NCBI GenBank assembly: GCA_016806645.1
Contig: JACSYO010000040.1
Location: forward strand, 988,501 to 1,052,500
DNA length: 64,000 nucleotides
Source of the DNA: Ophiodon elongatus
Taxonomy: Eukaryota; Chordata; Actinopteri; Perciformes; Hexagrammidae
Direction: 5' to 3'
The translations under genes were made by a program, and so were the position numbers. The notes beneath the pieces are model-generated. The model was not told the origin of the DNA. It ran no database searches and saw nothing but the letters and a program-made list of their open reading frames with translations. Positions 45,913 to 57,700 of the stretch are shown in pieces; within the stretch, counting starts at the first letter, position 1, and every line of letters starts with the position of its first letter.

Positions 45913-46716
45913 TCCTCAGTCATTTTATATGTGGAAGAATGGGGTCTGAATAAGAGCTCCCAGTTGTTGGTCCACATACTTGTTGTCAACATTTCCTTGT
46001 TTGCACAAACAAAGCTGTTGCAGTTGCTTCACTTTGTCCTCATCCTCCTCATTTCTGCTGTTTTCTTAAACACAGAATACATTTTGACTTCGCATCAACG
46101 CGCGATGATGCAAGTTTTCCTCCAGCGTTGAAAAACCTGCCTGAGTTCATTGTCAGAAATATATGAAAACTGGATATTAATGTTTGTTTGTTGGTTTTTC
46201 TAAAGGCGGTTCCATGCATTTATTCTCTGTAAAGGCTTCTCCTTCAGACGACGGGCGAGAGGCGACGTACAACCTGCATACGTTGTAATGTGTCAATGTT
46301 TTGTTTATTGTGGCGCCTCGAAGCAGCCAAAAATATATAAAACACGCTTTAATGTGCCATCATACATTGGAAAAACCATGACGAGTTTTTTTAATCAGCT
46401 TCCAGGGCTTCTAGTTTCAAATCCTATTTTTCCACTTGACTGTTTTCTTGTTACTGTAATATTTGCGTATGACTTTATTACTTTGAAATGTTCCTTTGAC
46501 CCTTGGTGATATTGCAGTTTTGTGAAACATTTCCTAAAATGTTGGTTTGCATTGTGTATTTCGTTGGGTCTGTTGTTCTTTCTGTGAATATAATAACGAT
46601 ATCTTCCATCTCTTTGAGGAAAGACTTAAAAGAACTGAATGAATGATTAACACAAACTTGATTATTCTTTATTTACATAAAACTACAACTTGTACAACAT
46701 AAATGGTCAACATGGA
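45913..46716. other. single-copy non-coding sequence
   Basis: AT-rich; no recognised gene. Confidence 0.4.
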
Positions 46717-46865
46717 CCCCTCCACCCCCCGCCCCCACTCAGCCCCCCCCCCCACTCAACCCCTCCCCCACTCAGCCCCTCCCCACACTCACCCCCCCAC
46801 CCTCCACTCAGCCCCCCCCCTCCAGCCCCCCCCACACTCACACACTCAGCCCCACCCAGCTTTAA
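46717..46865. repeat. C-rich low-complexity tract (CCCCACTCAGCC type)
   Basis: Irregular repeats of CCCCACTCAGCCCC with long C runs. The minus strand is G-rich with many G-tracts, so quadruplex formation is plausible. Confidence 0.9.
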
Positions 46866-46917
46866 TCAATACCCCCGTGACGTCCAACTCTTTCCTCTCC
46901 CTGTGTGCATCCCAGTC

Positions 46918-49462
46918 CCGTCCATCAGCGTGTCTCACCTCGTCCATCAGCGTGTCTCTCGTCCATCAGCGTGTCTCACCTCGTCCATCAGCGTGTCTCA
47001 CCTCGTCCATCAGCCATGTCTCACTCGTCCATCAGCGTGTCTCACCTCGTCCATCAGCGTGTCACCTCGTCCATCAGCGTGTCTCACCTCGTCCATCAGC
47101 GTGTCTCACCTCGTCCATCAGCGTGTCTCACCTCGTCCATCAGCGTGTCTCACCTCGTCCATCAGCGTGTCTCACCTCGTCCATCAGCGTGTCTCACCTC
47201 GTCCATCAGCGTGTCTCACCTCGTCCATCAGCGTGTCTCACCTCGTCCATCAGCGTCTCACCTCCCCATCAGCGTGTCTCACCTCGTCCATCAGCGTGTC
47301 TCACCGGTCTCAGCGTGTCTCACCTCGCCCATCAGCGTGTCTCACCTCGCTCATCACCGTGTCTCACCTCGTCCATCAGCGTGTCTCACCTCGTCCATCA
47401 GCGTGTCTCACCTCGTCCATCAGCGTGTCTCACCTCGTCCATCAGCGTGTCTCACCTCGTCCATCACCGTGTCTCACCTCGTCCATCAGCGTGTCTCACC
47501 CCGCCCATCAGCGTGTCTCACCTCGTCCATCAGCGTGTCTCACCTCGTCCATCAGCGTGTCTCACCTCGCCCATCACCGTGTCTCACCTCGTCCATCAGC
47601 GTGTCTCACCTCGTCCATCAGCGTGTCTCACCTCGTCCATCAGCGTGTCTCACCTCGTCCATCAGCGTGTCTCACCTCGTCCATCACGCGTGTCTCACCT
47701 CGTCCATCAGCGTGTCTCACCTCGTCCATCAGCGTGTCTCACCTCGTCCATCAGCGTGTCTCACCTCGTCCATCAGCGTGTCTCACTTCGTCCATCAGCG
47801 TGTCTCAGCGTGTCTCACCTCGTCCATCAGCGTGTCTCACCTCGCCCATCAGCGTGTCTCACCTCGCCCATCAGCGTGTCTCACCTCGTCCATCAGCGTG
47901 TCTCACCTCGTCCATCAGCGTGTCTCACCGTGTCTCAGCGTGTCTCACCTCGTCCATCAGCGTGTCTCACCTCGCTCATCACCGTGTCTCACCCCGTCCA
48001 TCAGCGTGTCTCACCTCGTCCATCAGCGTGTCTCACCTCGTCCATCAGCGTGTCTCACCGTGTCTCAGCGTGTCTCACCTCGTCCATCAGCGTGTCTCAC
48101 CTCGCCCATCACCGTGTCTCACCTCGTCCATCAGCGTCTCACCTCACCCATCAGCGTCTCACCTCACCCATCAGCGTGTCTCACTTCGTCCATCAGCGTG
48201 TCTCACCTCGTCCATCAGCGTCTCACCTCACCCATCAGCGTGTCTCACCTCGTCCATCAGCGTGTCTCAGCGTGTCTCACCTCGCCCATCAGCGTGTCTC
48301 ACCTCGTCCATCAGCGTGTCTCAGCGTGTCTCACCTCGTCCATCAGCGTGTCTCACCTCGTCCATCAGCGTGTCTCACCTCGTCCATCAGCGTGTCTCAC
48401 CTCGTCCATCAGCGTGTCTCACCTCGTCCATCAGCGTGTCTCACCTCGTCCATCAGCGTGTCTCACCTCGTCCATCAGCGTGTCTCAGCGTGTCTCACCT
48501 CGTCCATCAGCGTGTCTCACCTCGTCCATCAGCGTGTCTCACCTCGTCCATCAGCGTGTCTCACCTCGTCCATCAGCGTGTCTCACCTCGTCCATCAGCG
48601 TGTCTCACCTCGTCCATCAGCGTGTCTCACCTCGTCCATCAGCGTGTCTCAGCGTGTCTCACCTCGTCCATCAGCGTGTCTCACCTCGCCCATCAGCGTG
48701 TCTCACCTCGTCCATCAGCGTGTCTCACCTCGTCCATCAGCGTGTCTCACCTCGCCCATCACCGTGTCTCACCTCGTCCATCAGCGTGTCTCACCTCGTC
48801 CATCAGCGTGTCTCACCTCGTCCATCAGCGTGTCTCACCGCGTCTCAGCGTGTCTCACCTCGTCCATCAGCGTGTCTCACCTCGCCCATCAGCGTGTCTC
48901 ACCTCGTCCATCAGCGTGTCTCACCTCGTCCATCAGCGTGTCTCACCTCGTCCATCAGCGTGTCTCAGCGTGTCTCACTCGTCCCAGCGTGTCTCACTCG
49001 CCCATCAGCGTGTCTCACCTGTCCACCGGTCTCACTGCCTCACAGCGTGTCTCACCCCGTCTCACGCCATCAGCGTGTCTCACCTCGCCATCACGTGTCT
49101 CACTCGCCCATCAGCGTGTCTCACCATCAGCGTGTCTCATCTCCCATCAGCGTGTCTCACCCGTCCATCAGCGGCCCCACTCTCATCAGCGTGTCTCACC
49201 TCACCCATCAGCGTGTCTCACTGTCCATCAGCGTGTCTCACCGTGTCTCAGCGTGTCTCACCTCGCCCATCACCTGTCTCACCTCGCCACCGTGTCTCAC
49301 CTCGTCCATCAGCGTGTCTCACCTCGTCCATCAGCGTGTCTCACCTCGTCCATCAGCGTGTCTCACCCCGTCCATCAGCGTGTCTCACCCCGTCCATCAG
49401 CGTGTCTCACCTCGTCCATCAGCGTGTCTCACCCCGTCCATCAGCGTGTCTCACCTCGTCCA
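46918..49462 (+). repeat. 22-bp minisatellite array, about 115 units
   Basis: Unit GTGTCTCACCTCG followed by TCCATCAGC, 22 bp, with two CpG per unit. Near-perfect for most of 2.5 kb, more divergent at 48960-49300. Variants include TCGCCCATCACCG, TCATCACCG and a 10-bp short unit (GTGTCTCAGC). Because 22 is not a multiple of 3 and the unit lacks forward stop codons, all three plus frames stay open for 895-996 codons with the same 22-residue repeat. The minus strand has a TGA in every unit and closes in all frames. Non-coding tandem DNA. Confidence 0.97.
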
Positions 49463-50516
49463 CGTGGATGTTTACAGACGTCCTCCGGCGGCATCGATCG
49501 GTCCCCCGGCTCGAGTCCCGTCCTCTTCAGGCGTCCACCGCGTCGTCCACCTGGCTGAACGCGTGTCACACGTCCCTTCAGTCGGGGCTTAAAATAGCAA
49601 GTGCTCTTGTCAGAGAATCCAATCTAAAATTAAGCCCCGTTCAATCATACATAAGCCAAATTTCAAAGCGAGGCGGTTGAATAATGGAAGAAGAGGGACG
49701 CCCGATTGTGTTTCACATGTGAGTTCACCCTGAATACTTCTTCTTCTTGACTCTGACACTCTCGTGGCTTCAGCACGCTGGAACATGCAACTTCTGCCTG
49801 TCCTTCACCCAAACATCCGTTTATCAATTCTCACAAACACGTCGGAGCTCAACAGCGTTTCAAAAGAAAGAAAAATCATTTACACTACGAGAGGGGAGGC
49901 TGAGGGCTTCATCTTTCTTTGTCTCTTTGCATTCTCACTTCTCGCCTGACGGAGGAGGAAATAAAACACCCAGAATGCCTCTGATTCTTTCTGGAATGTT
50001 TTAAAAGGTGTGTGTGTGGGGGGGTGGGGAGGGCTTTTGGAAAATCATGTTTTTTCGCCTCTAAAAAAATACAATTTCTCATGTCAGAAGGTGTAATGAA
50101 GCGGCAGGACGGAGAGTCTGACTCCAGTCAAACCACATGAACATCAGACCGGCCTCGTACAGTCCTGACAACCTTGATTAGAGACGCAATTTGTTAGAGA
50201 ACGGCCTTTTTCTCACATGAGGCGCTGCGACTGAAACTGAAACACAACAAAAAGAAGAGGTTTATTAAAGCACAAGTTATTTTATCTGCTATATTAGTTA
50301 TGATAAGGTTTCTGATGTTTTCATGTACGTTGAAATCTCATGATTTACTTTATTTGTGGAGAAAGTAGCTACAAAATACACACATTCTCTGTTTATTTCC
50401 TACATTCCTGTACACATACATGCTGTAGATTCACTGTACATAATAGAGTATCCTGGTTTTTAGCTTCTATTATTATGATTATTATAAGACATCTCCTACA
50501 GCGGAGCAAGTATACA
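49463..50516. other. single-copy non-coding sequence
   Basis: A short GT/G run near 50010-50033. No gene is recognised. Confidence 0.4.
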
Positions 50517-51485
50517 GACTTTGTGGTTGTTTTATGTCTCTTTGAAGTCGTTTTGTGTCTCTTTGTGGTTGTTTTGTTTCTTTGTCGTCATTTTGAGTCT
50601 CTTCGTGGTGAGAGTCGCACATAAAACACGTGAACAGACTTCAGAGTTGTTTGGCCTCTTTTTGTGCTTGTTTTGTGTCTCTGTAGTCGTTAGGCGTCTT
50701 TCATGTTTATTTGTATTTTTTGTGTCATTTTGAGTTTGTTTATCCCCTTTTTGTGGTTGTTTTTTGTCTTTTTTTGGTAGTTTGGTGTCTCATTGTGGTT
50801 GTTTTGCCCCTTTTTGTAGTTATTTTGAGTCTCTTTCTGTCGTTAGGCATCTCTTTGTGGTTGTTTTGTGTCTCTTTGTGGTTATTTTGTGTCTCTTTGT
50901 GGTTATTTTGTGTCTCTTTGTGGTTATTTTGTGTCTCTTTGTGGTTATTTTGTGTCTCTTTGTGGATGTTTTGTTTGTCATCGTGGTTGTTTTGCCTCTT
51001 ATTGTCGTTATTTTGTGTCTCTTTGTAGTTGTTTTGCATCTCTTTGTGATCAAAGCTTTGCCCCCTTTTGTAGATATTTTGCGTCTCTTTGGAGTCATTT
51101 TATGTTTCTATTAACATAAAGTCTTTATGTTCCACACAGACGTAGTTGTTTAGTCTCGTTCAGATATCTTTAATGGTTTTATGTGTCTTTGTGGTCATTC
51201 TGTGTCTCTTTGTGGTTATTTTGCCCTTTTTTGTAATTATTTATGTGTCTTTGCAGTTGACGACAGTTGATGAGTCTCTTTCTGGTCATTTTGTGCCTCT
51301 TTGTGGTCATTTTGTGCCTCATAGTGGTGATTGTGTGCCTCATGGTGGTGATTGTGTGTCTCATTGTGGTCGTTATGCATCTCTTTGTAGTTGCTTTGTG
51401 ACTATTTATAGTCTTTTTGTGTCTCTTTGCATTTGTTTGATGCTTCTTTGTGGTCGTTTGGAGTCTCCTTGTGGTCGGTCAGCAT
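50517..51485 (+). repeat. degenerate 21-bp minisatellite (TTTGTGTCTCTTTGTGGTTA)
   Basis: Period 21 bp, nearly perfect at 50855-50975 and drifting on both sides (GTCGTTTT, GTAGTTGTTTTG, GTCATTTTGTGCC variants). As 21 is divisible by 3, plus frames read a seven-residue repeat (Val-Ser-Leu-Cys-Gly-Tyr-Phe) and minus frames another (His-Lys-Ile-Thr-Thr-Lys-Arg). I have seen this texture in fish genomes. Not coding. Confidence 0.92.
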
Positions 51486-51523
51486 CTCATGCGTTGACAT
51501 TTTGTAGCCGAAGGCCAGCGGGG

Positions 51524-51560
51524 GAGCGGGGGAGCAGGGGGGGTGGGGGGGGGGGGGGCG
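51524..51560. repeat. G-rich tract
   Basis: GGGGGAGCGGGGGAGCAGGGGGGGTG, then a run of more than ten Gs. Strong quadruplex potential on the plus strand. Confidence 0.85.
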
Positions 51561-51655
51561 CATGACACTTTGGGGCCTTGTGACTGAGCCCAGAGGGCCC
51601 GTTCAGTAAACCCATCCATGATCCACTCACAAGATGCCAGTAAATGCTTTCTGGT

Positions 51656-51716
51656 AAACACACAGACACACACACACACACTCACACACACACACACGCG
51701 CACACACACACACAGT
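51656..51716. repeat. (CA)n microsatellite
   Basis: About 60 bases of CA with a TC and a CGCG interruption. Confidence 0.95.
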
Positions 51717-52255
51717 GTGCAGCAGGACATGTCTCTGGCTCTCCGTCTGGCTCTCTGACAGCAGCATCTGTGAGAATCTGAGCGCGGCGGTGGATGACAC
51801 TCGGCTCTGAACTGTCACGGGAGCAGATGGTTTATCAATTCAAAGCAAAAGAGGGAAAAATAGAGATTCACGCTTCAGAAAAGCAAACAAACAAACAAAC
51901 AAACCACTGAGCGATCAAAGTATCACCGGCCTTTGGATCCCTCTCCTCTTTGTGAAAAATGCATGAAAGGAAGACGATTTATACATCCAGCAGTCTGGGA
52001 ATCATACTTGGAAAGGAAATCGTGTGTAGTGGGCAAATGTTTTATTCTCTTTCAGATTGATGGTTGGAATATTGCAATCGAGGCTAGCTGGAGAGAAACA
52101 CTTTAGTTTTTTTTCTCCGTGTTCCGCATGGTGTTAGAAAAGAGCCGTAATGGAAGAGCTATTGAACAATAAAATCCATATTGACCTTACTGGGGATTTA
52201 ATGGGATAAAATAACAAGCTTCTTCAAAGTAAAAACACACAAATGAGACCGAGTT
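51717..52255. other. single-copy non-coding sequence
   Basis: Contains (CAAA)n at 51884-51903. No gene is recognised. Confidence 0.4.
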
Positions 52256-52570
52256 AAGTGCTGAGTTTGTTTCCAAAGAGAGCTTGAAAGTGAGTCTGTG
52301 ATTCACCGGTGAGTTTCTCCCCGTGAATCAACGTCCGGAGGTCTGAACCGCAAATCGACTGCGCGGCTTCATTCGTGAACGCACATCCCGCCGCTCCGAA
52401 TCTCTCCAGGCGTGACCGAAGATGATAAATTCATACCATGTGCCTCAATTTGCATCTCCAGTAATGAGTTTACAAATCAGTCGGATCTAATGTGACGTGT
52501 CACTCATGGCGATGCAGATTTTTCATGGCGAATTTGAGTTTTTTTTCGCGAGCTGCCAAGAGGAGAACAG
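52256..52570. promoter_or_regulatory. candidate conserved non-coding element
   Basis: GATGATAAATTCATACCATG, CTCAATTTGCATCTCC (octamer-like), AGTAATGAGTTTAC and GTGACGTGTCACTC (CRE/E-box-like palindrome) in repeat-free sequence. Confidence 0.27.
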
Positions 52571-53189
52571 AGGGGGGGATCCTCTCATAATCCACATTTC
52601 TGTGATTTGCGGAGGCCTGAACGCTCCGAGTGGATCAGTCAGGTACTAACAAGCGCAGCTAAAGTCCTTCTTAAAGGTCAGCCGTCCATTGGAAGGTGCA
52701 GACTTTCTGAATAATTCATCTCCACTGTTATCCTTTGGAAATTGAGAGCAGCAAATCAATTCCACATGCATGGCACCACTGTCCGTATTTACCGCCTGCT
52801 TGTCTCGGGCAACATTTGCTCTCTAATTAGCAGATAATCAACAAGTATAATGGATTTTACAAGGTGGAGGACCGCGGCGCGGCGGCAGAGCGAGTGTTTA
52901 GTTTCTGAAGGTAACTTGTTTCCAGATGATGAAGATACTTCTGACAGAGTCGGCAACAAGGTCAGAGTCGGCGTGAACACGACCAGCAGCGCGAGTAAAA
53001 GAGAAGTGAATCCTTCAGGTTTCAGAACGCTGACTGTAGCGAGGGTGCAGCCGAGCCCTCAAGCCCGTCCAGGAACAACAACGTCAATATTGGACAACGT
53101 CTTTTTCATGTCTGAAACAAAGGTTTCAATAAATGTTTCTAACGTCTCCGTGCAGGAAACTCGAGTATAGAACACATGAGAAGGTGTAG
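52571..53189. other. single-copy non-coding sequence
   Basis: A 106-codon forward frame at 52850-53170 has no recognised domain. An exon cannot be excluded but nothing supports one. Confidence 0.35.
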
Positions 53190-53231
53190 TTCTATCTATC
53201 CCTATCTCTACCTATCTATCTACCTATCTAC

Positions 53232-53298
<67 letters not shown>

Positions 53299-53956
53299 CC
53301 TATCTATCTACCTATCTACCTATCTACCTATCTACCTATCTATCTACCTATCTACCTATCTACCTATCTACCTACCTATCTACCTATCTACCTATCTATC
53401 TATCTATCCCTATTCTACCTACCTACCTACCTATCTACCTATCTATCTTTCTACCATCTATCTACTATCTATCTACTATCTATCTACTATCTACCTATCT
53501 ACCTATCTACCACCTACACCTATCTTACTACCTACCTATCTACCTATCTACCTATCTATCTATCTATCCCTATCTCTACCTACCTACCTACCTATCTACC
53601 TATCTATCTATCTATCTATCTATCTATCTCTCTCTCTCTATTTATATCTATCTGTCTACCTACCAATCTCTCTTTCTCTCTCTCTATATATATATATATT
53701 TATCTCTCTCTCGCTCTATCTATCTCTCTATCTACATCTATTTATCTCTCTCTGTCTCTCTCACTACATCTAGCTCCATCTATCTATATATCTCTCTCTC
53801 TACATCTATACATCTCTATCTATTTCTATCTCTCTATCTATCTCCCTATCTCTCTCTTTCTTTCTCTCTCTATTTATCTCTCTCTCTCCAGCTATCTATC
53901 TCTCCATCTATCTATCTATCTCTCCCCATCTCTCTCTCTATCTATCTATCTATCGA

Positions 53957-53992
<36 letters not shown>

Positions 53993-54016
53993 TCGCTCTA
54001 CATCTATCTATCTATC

Positions 54017-54063
<47 letters not shown>

Positions 54064-54088
54064 CTCGCTCTACATCTATCTATCTATC

Positions 54089-54131
<43 letters not shown>
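53190..54131. repeat. (CTAT)n/(CTAC)n/(CT)n compound array
   Basis: About 940 bases, starting with near-pure CTAT/CTAC tetramers (53200-53640) and grading into CT-rich tetramers with blocks of (TC)n and ATCGATC. In the last 200 bp a CTCTATCTATCTATCGATC block recurs about three times, so local higher-order duplication has occurred. The 356-codon Tyr/Leu/Ser/Ile frame is an artefact. Confidence 0.97.
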
Positions 54132-54344
54132 TCATACATCTGCACTGAACAGTGATACTGGATGTAAATTGGGAGGCCTTTATAACAATAAGGATGTAAT
54201 TCCTTCAATATGGCTCGGTCTCACTTTTCATGGTTTTAATTCATGAGATATTATTGTGTTTAATAGGACTGGAGCCAAAGTAATACCTTCTGCTTCTGTC
54301 AGTATGCGAAGGTCTGCTCGACGTCAGGTTTGTCTTCAGAGGTT

Positions 54345-54476
54345 GTGTACCGTGTACTGTGTACTGTGTACCGTATACCGTGTACTGTGTACCGTGTACC
54401 GTGTATCGTGTACCGCGTACCGTATATTGTGTATTGTGTACCGTATACAATGTACCATATACCGTGTACCGCTCGG
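54345..54476. repeat. heptamer array (GTACCGT/GTACTGT)
   Basis: About 18 units of a 7-bp repeat, with ATACCGT and GTATTGT variants. GTAC is self-complementary, so single strands can fold on themselves. Both strands read Tyr-Thr-Val or Val-Tyr-Arg repeat frames that are artefacts. Confidence 0.93.
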
Positions 54477-54479
54477 ACC

Positions 54480-54720
54480 AGGGAAAACCTCGTGGTTGGG
54501 CTTAAGTACGTAAACAACGTAACAAAATAAATCCAGAAAACACGTCACAAGCATCCAAAGTAACTTCAAAATAACCCGTTTGTGACCCAAACATCGGTCT
54601 CCTGGTTGAAAGTCTTGTGTTTGTTTGATCCATCCACTACGACCGTTAGTCTTTCTCACTTTTTATACTACGTCACTTGCTCTGAGTGAAGTATATTCAC
54701 GCTTCTGTATGATGAAACCC
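54480..54720 (+). mobile_element. family Y copy
   Basis: CGTAACAAAATAAATCCAG, CGGTCTCCTGGTTGAAAGTC, TGTGTTTGTTTGATCCATCC and CTACGTCACTTGCTCTGAG. It ends near a CCTACAAAACGTTACTCC segment that also occurs in the 33.6-kb copy. Confidence 0.65.
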
Positions 54721-57700
54721 TACAAAACGTTACTCCTCATTTATTGTGCGTTTACATCTGGAGAATTTTAATTTTTTTTTGTGTCCAGAGCATTTTGGGA
54801 ACGAACTCCTGAGTTACAAAGGCAATATTGCGCCACATGTCTCATCAGTAAGAAGAGGGATGGAAGATCGTCATCACCATCGTTTGTTAAAGTCATAAAA
54901 GTGGGAGAGAGGCCCGTTCACTCAGACGTTAACGACCTATGTGGAGATAATATCTGTTGAAATTCAAGTATATCATAACAGTTCTAATGATAATTGTTTG
55001 CATTATCACTGCGCTTGACCTTTTCCAATTAAAACTTAATTTCAGATTTGATTTAACTGCAAAAGAGCTCGTTCAACGACAGCAATGTTAAATTCTAACC
55101 GTTCGACCACCATTTTTCTGATGCTACATTTCCAAAATCCTACAGCGAAAAAACAGCGACCTCACATTAATGATAGATTACATAACGATTTTGAGAATAC
55201 AAAAAAAAAACTGAATGCTATTTGTTAAGGATACCCAATAAATAATACAAAATACAAAAAAACTACAAATATACAAAGTGCAGACAGGGTTATTCCCCAC
55301 TTTTCCTGGATCATTTTGCAGATAGGAGGTTTTGCACTTTGGCCATCGATAGGGTGTCTGTTTGTGATATCAAGTTTCAAGACGGACAAGTCTAAAAGTC
55401 CCCCCGTGTACCGGAGTTCAGCTCCACAGCTCGGGATTCCAGCAGTGGGGAAAGCGGACTAACTTTTTAGTATTCTCTAAAAGCCTTGAAGCATAATGAG
55501 TGCTGTGTACACGAAGAAAACCATCAGGCTCTCTTCACTTCCTCAGCGAGCTCTCCGACCGCAGGCTCCTTCTTGAGAATGAATGGCGTCGTTTCCAGCA
55601 TGTTGCACTGTTGTTCTTCTTCTTTTTTTTTTTTGTCCTGAAATAAACATTTGTATTGGAATTCCACCGGAGTTATTGAACAGGAGGCCGGCTGTCTGTT
55701 TACCTCCCTGTACTAGTAAACATTACTTATTCAAAGATGGCTCCCCTGAGAGGCACACGCCAGCAGAGGGATGGTCGAGAGAGCTCATAAACAGGAGAGA
55801 GAGTGTGTGTGTACGCAGGCATGGAAAAAAAAAGAAGATGTATGTATAACACACTATGCAAACAGTGTGATGGGGATGCACAGGCTGCACAAATCCTGCA
55901 GAGAAGAAGACGAGTGCGAGCTGGTGAACATGGATGTGAACAACAGGAAATGCATTCTCAGCGTTCCCTCCAGCTCGAGGGAGACGCACGGCGTGTTACG
56001 TTATTAACACTGACTGTAAACTACAGGGAACCTTTAACCAGCTGGCAACCCCAATGAAGATTTTAACTACGAATTTTGTCGGACATGATGGAAAGTCATC
56101 CAGTAGTTAGTCACCCCCCCCCCTCAGTTATTACATCACGCTTTTAAAGAGCAGTTGTGACCCTCAACTCTTTTTGCCTTTTATTTCTCCTCTCAGGCTT
56201 CAAACAAAGCTCCACATGTCTGGTGGTTGCATGCAGCTTGTGAGGGCTGAAGAAACACACGTCTCCTCTCTATTAATGGGTAAAAAAATAAAACAATTCT
56301 AATAAAGGGTGTTAAAATATCATGAATCAAAGATAATTCAGTTAAGAGACGGATCTCTTTGTAGAAAAGAGTTTAAATGTCCATTATTGACTGTTGATTA
56401 TTACAAAAAGCAGTTTGAACATTTTTACATAACATAAATTTACATAAACGATCACGACTCTATCAAGGAAATTACTGGAAAAAAAATTATGTATTTGTCA
56501 TTTTATCCATTTTCAGATATTCTTATTTAATATCAAATACAAACTTTTTATTTGTGGTAGATTGTTGGCTACATTACATTCATCAATCACTTTCTCTTTG
56601 TCAACAAGCTCTTTAATGCCAACCAAAGGCTCTGTTTGCTTCTTAACATCCTATTTCTCTTTGCAGTATTTTATGACTATTTGCAGCTGAAGTGACCCAT
56701 TTTCCTCTCAGCGATCATTAAAATTCATTAAACTTTCATCTGATCTGCCTCTAATTTAAGACACATGTGACAAATCACCTACCAGTCCTGCCATGTAGGC
56801 GTCACTACATCCTCTCGAGACGTATGAAAATCAGCTTTTCGAAAAAAAAGAAAATCTCCAGCGCCTCCATAGCAACCGGGCAGCCGGGCAGAGCCAATCA
56901 CAGGCCGGCAATCATCTTTTGGCCCTTGTGGGTGTCGTTGTTCCAGAGCCCCGTCGTCACAGTGGAGGCAGAGGGATGACGGGGAGAAAGCACTCCGTCG
57001 TGGCCGGTGGGAAAGCGGAGGAGTGGGAGCTCCCTGCTTACCTTGGGATGCCCTTGAGAAAGACCGCTGATGTCATTCATCCACCCACACACCATCAGCT
57101 CCCCTTTAGCCTCCCTCGTCTTCGGAGGCTGAATATACATCAGTCTGTTCTGTCTCAAACCTGCAAAATAATCAACGCTAAAGACTTTACTGACGTTTTC
57201 AGTCCTGTCAGTCTGTTACATTGCAGGATTTCTCAAAACACACTTATATTTCCAGGATATTTGTTGAAAAGTACGACTCAACATTTTAAATATCTTTAAT
57301 AAATGTGTCCTAAAACTTTGTGCACTGGTTTATTTAAATGAAGCAAATATTTCCCGTTATCATATAACAAATAACGCTCTTAGTGCGTCATGATCGGAGG
57401 ATTTAAGAGATTTAAAGCTTCATTCATCATATAATTATAGTATATAAACTACCATGGCTTTCAATGTAAGTCTCTCTGTCTTTGAGTTAAATTGAGGGGA
57501 AGTTTTCTATATTGCACCTCAACGATAATAGCAGGCATGCCGTTACCTTCATGAGAGCACACCTGCTGCCTCCACACGGCTCTCAACATGGCGTCGGCTG
57601 AGCCGGCCGCTAGCAGCTAACAGTGCTAACAGTGCTAACTTATGTATTTGCAATTATGGAATTTATACGAATGTATAAACGAGTGTTTTCTTGTGGTGCA

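Noticed and set aside
46918..49462. CRISPR-like array
   Set aside because: The units are directly contiguous with no unique spacers, and the surroundings are vertebrate-type repeats.
46690..49680. Forward frames of 996, 951 and 895 codons as a giant repetitive protein gene
   Set aside because: All three result from a 22-bp stop-free unit read in three phases. There is no domain, and the flanks are unique sequence with quick stops.
53176..54246. A 356-codon Tyr-Leu-Ser-Ile frame
   Set aside because: Translation of a CTAT/CTAC microsatellite.
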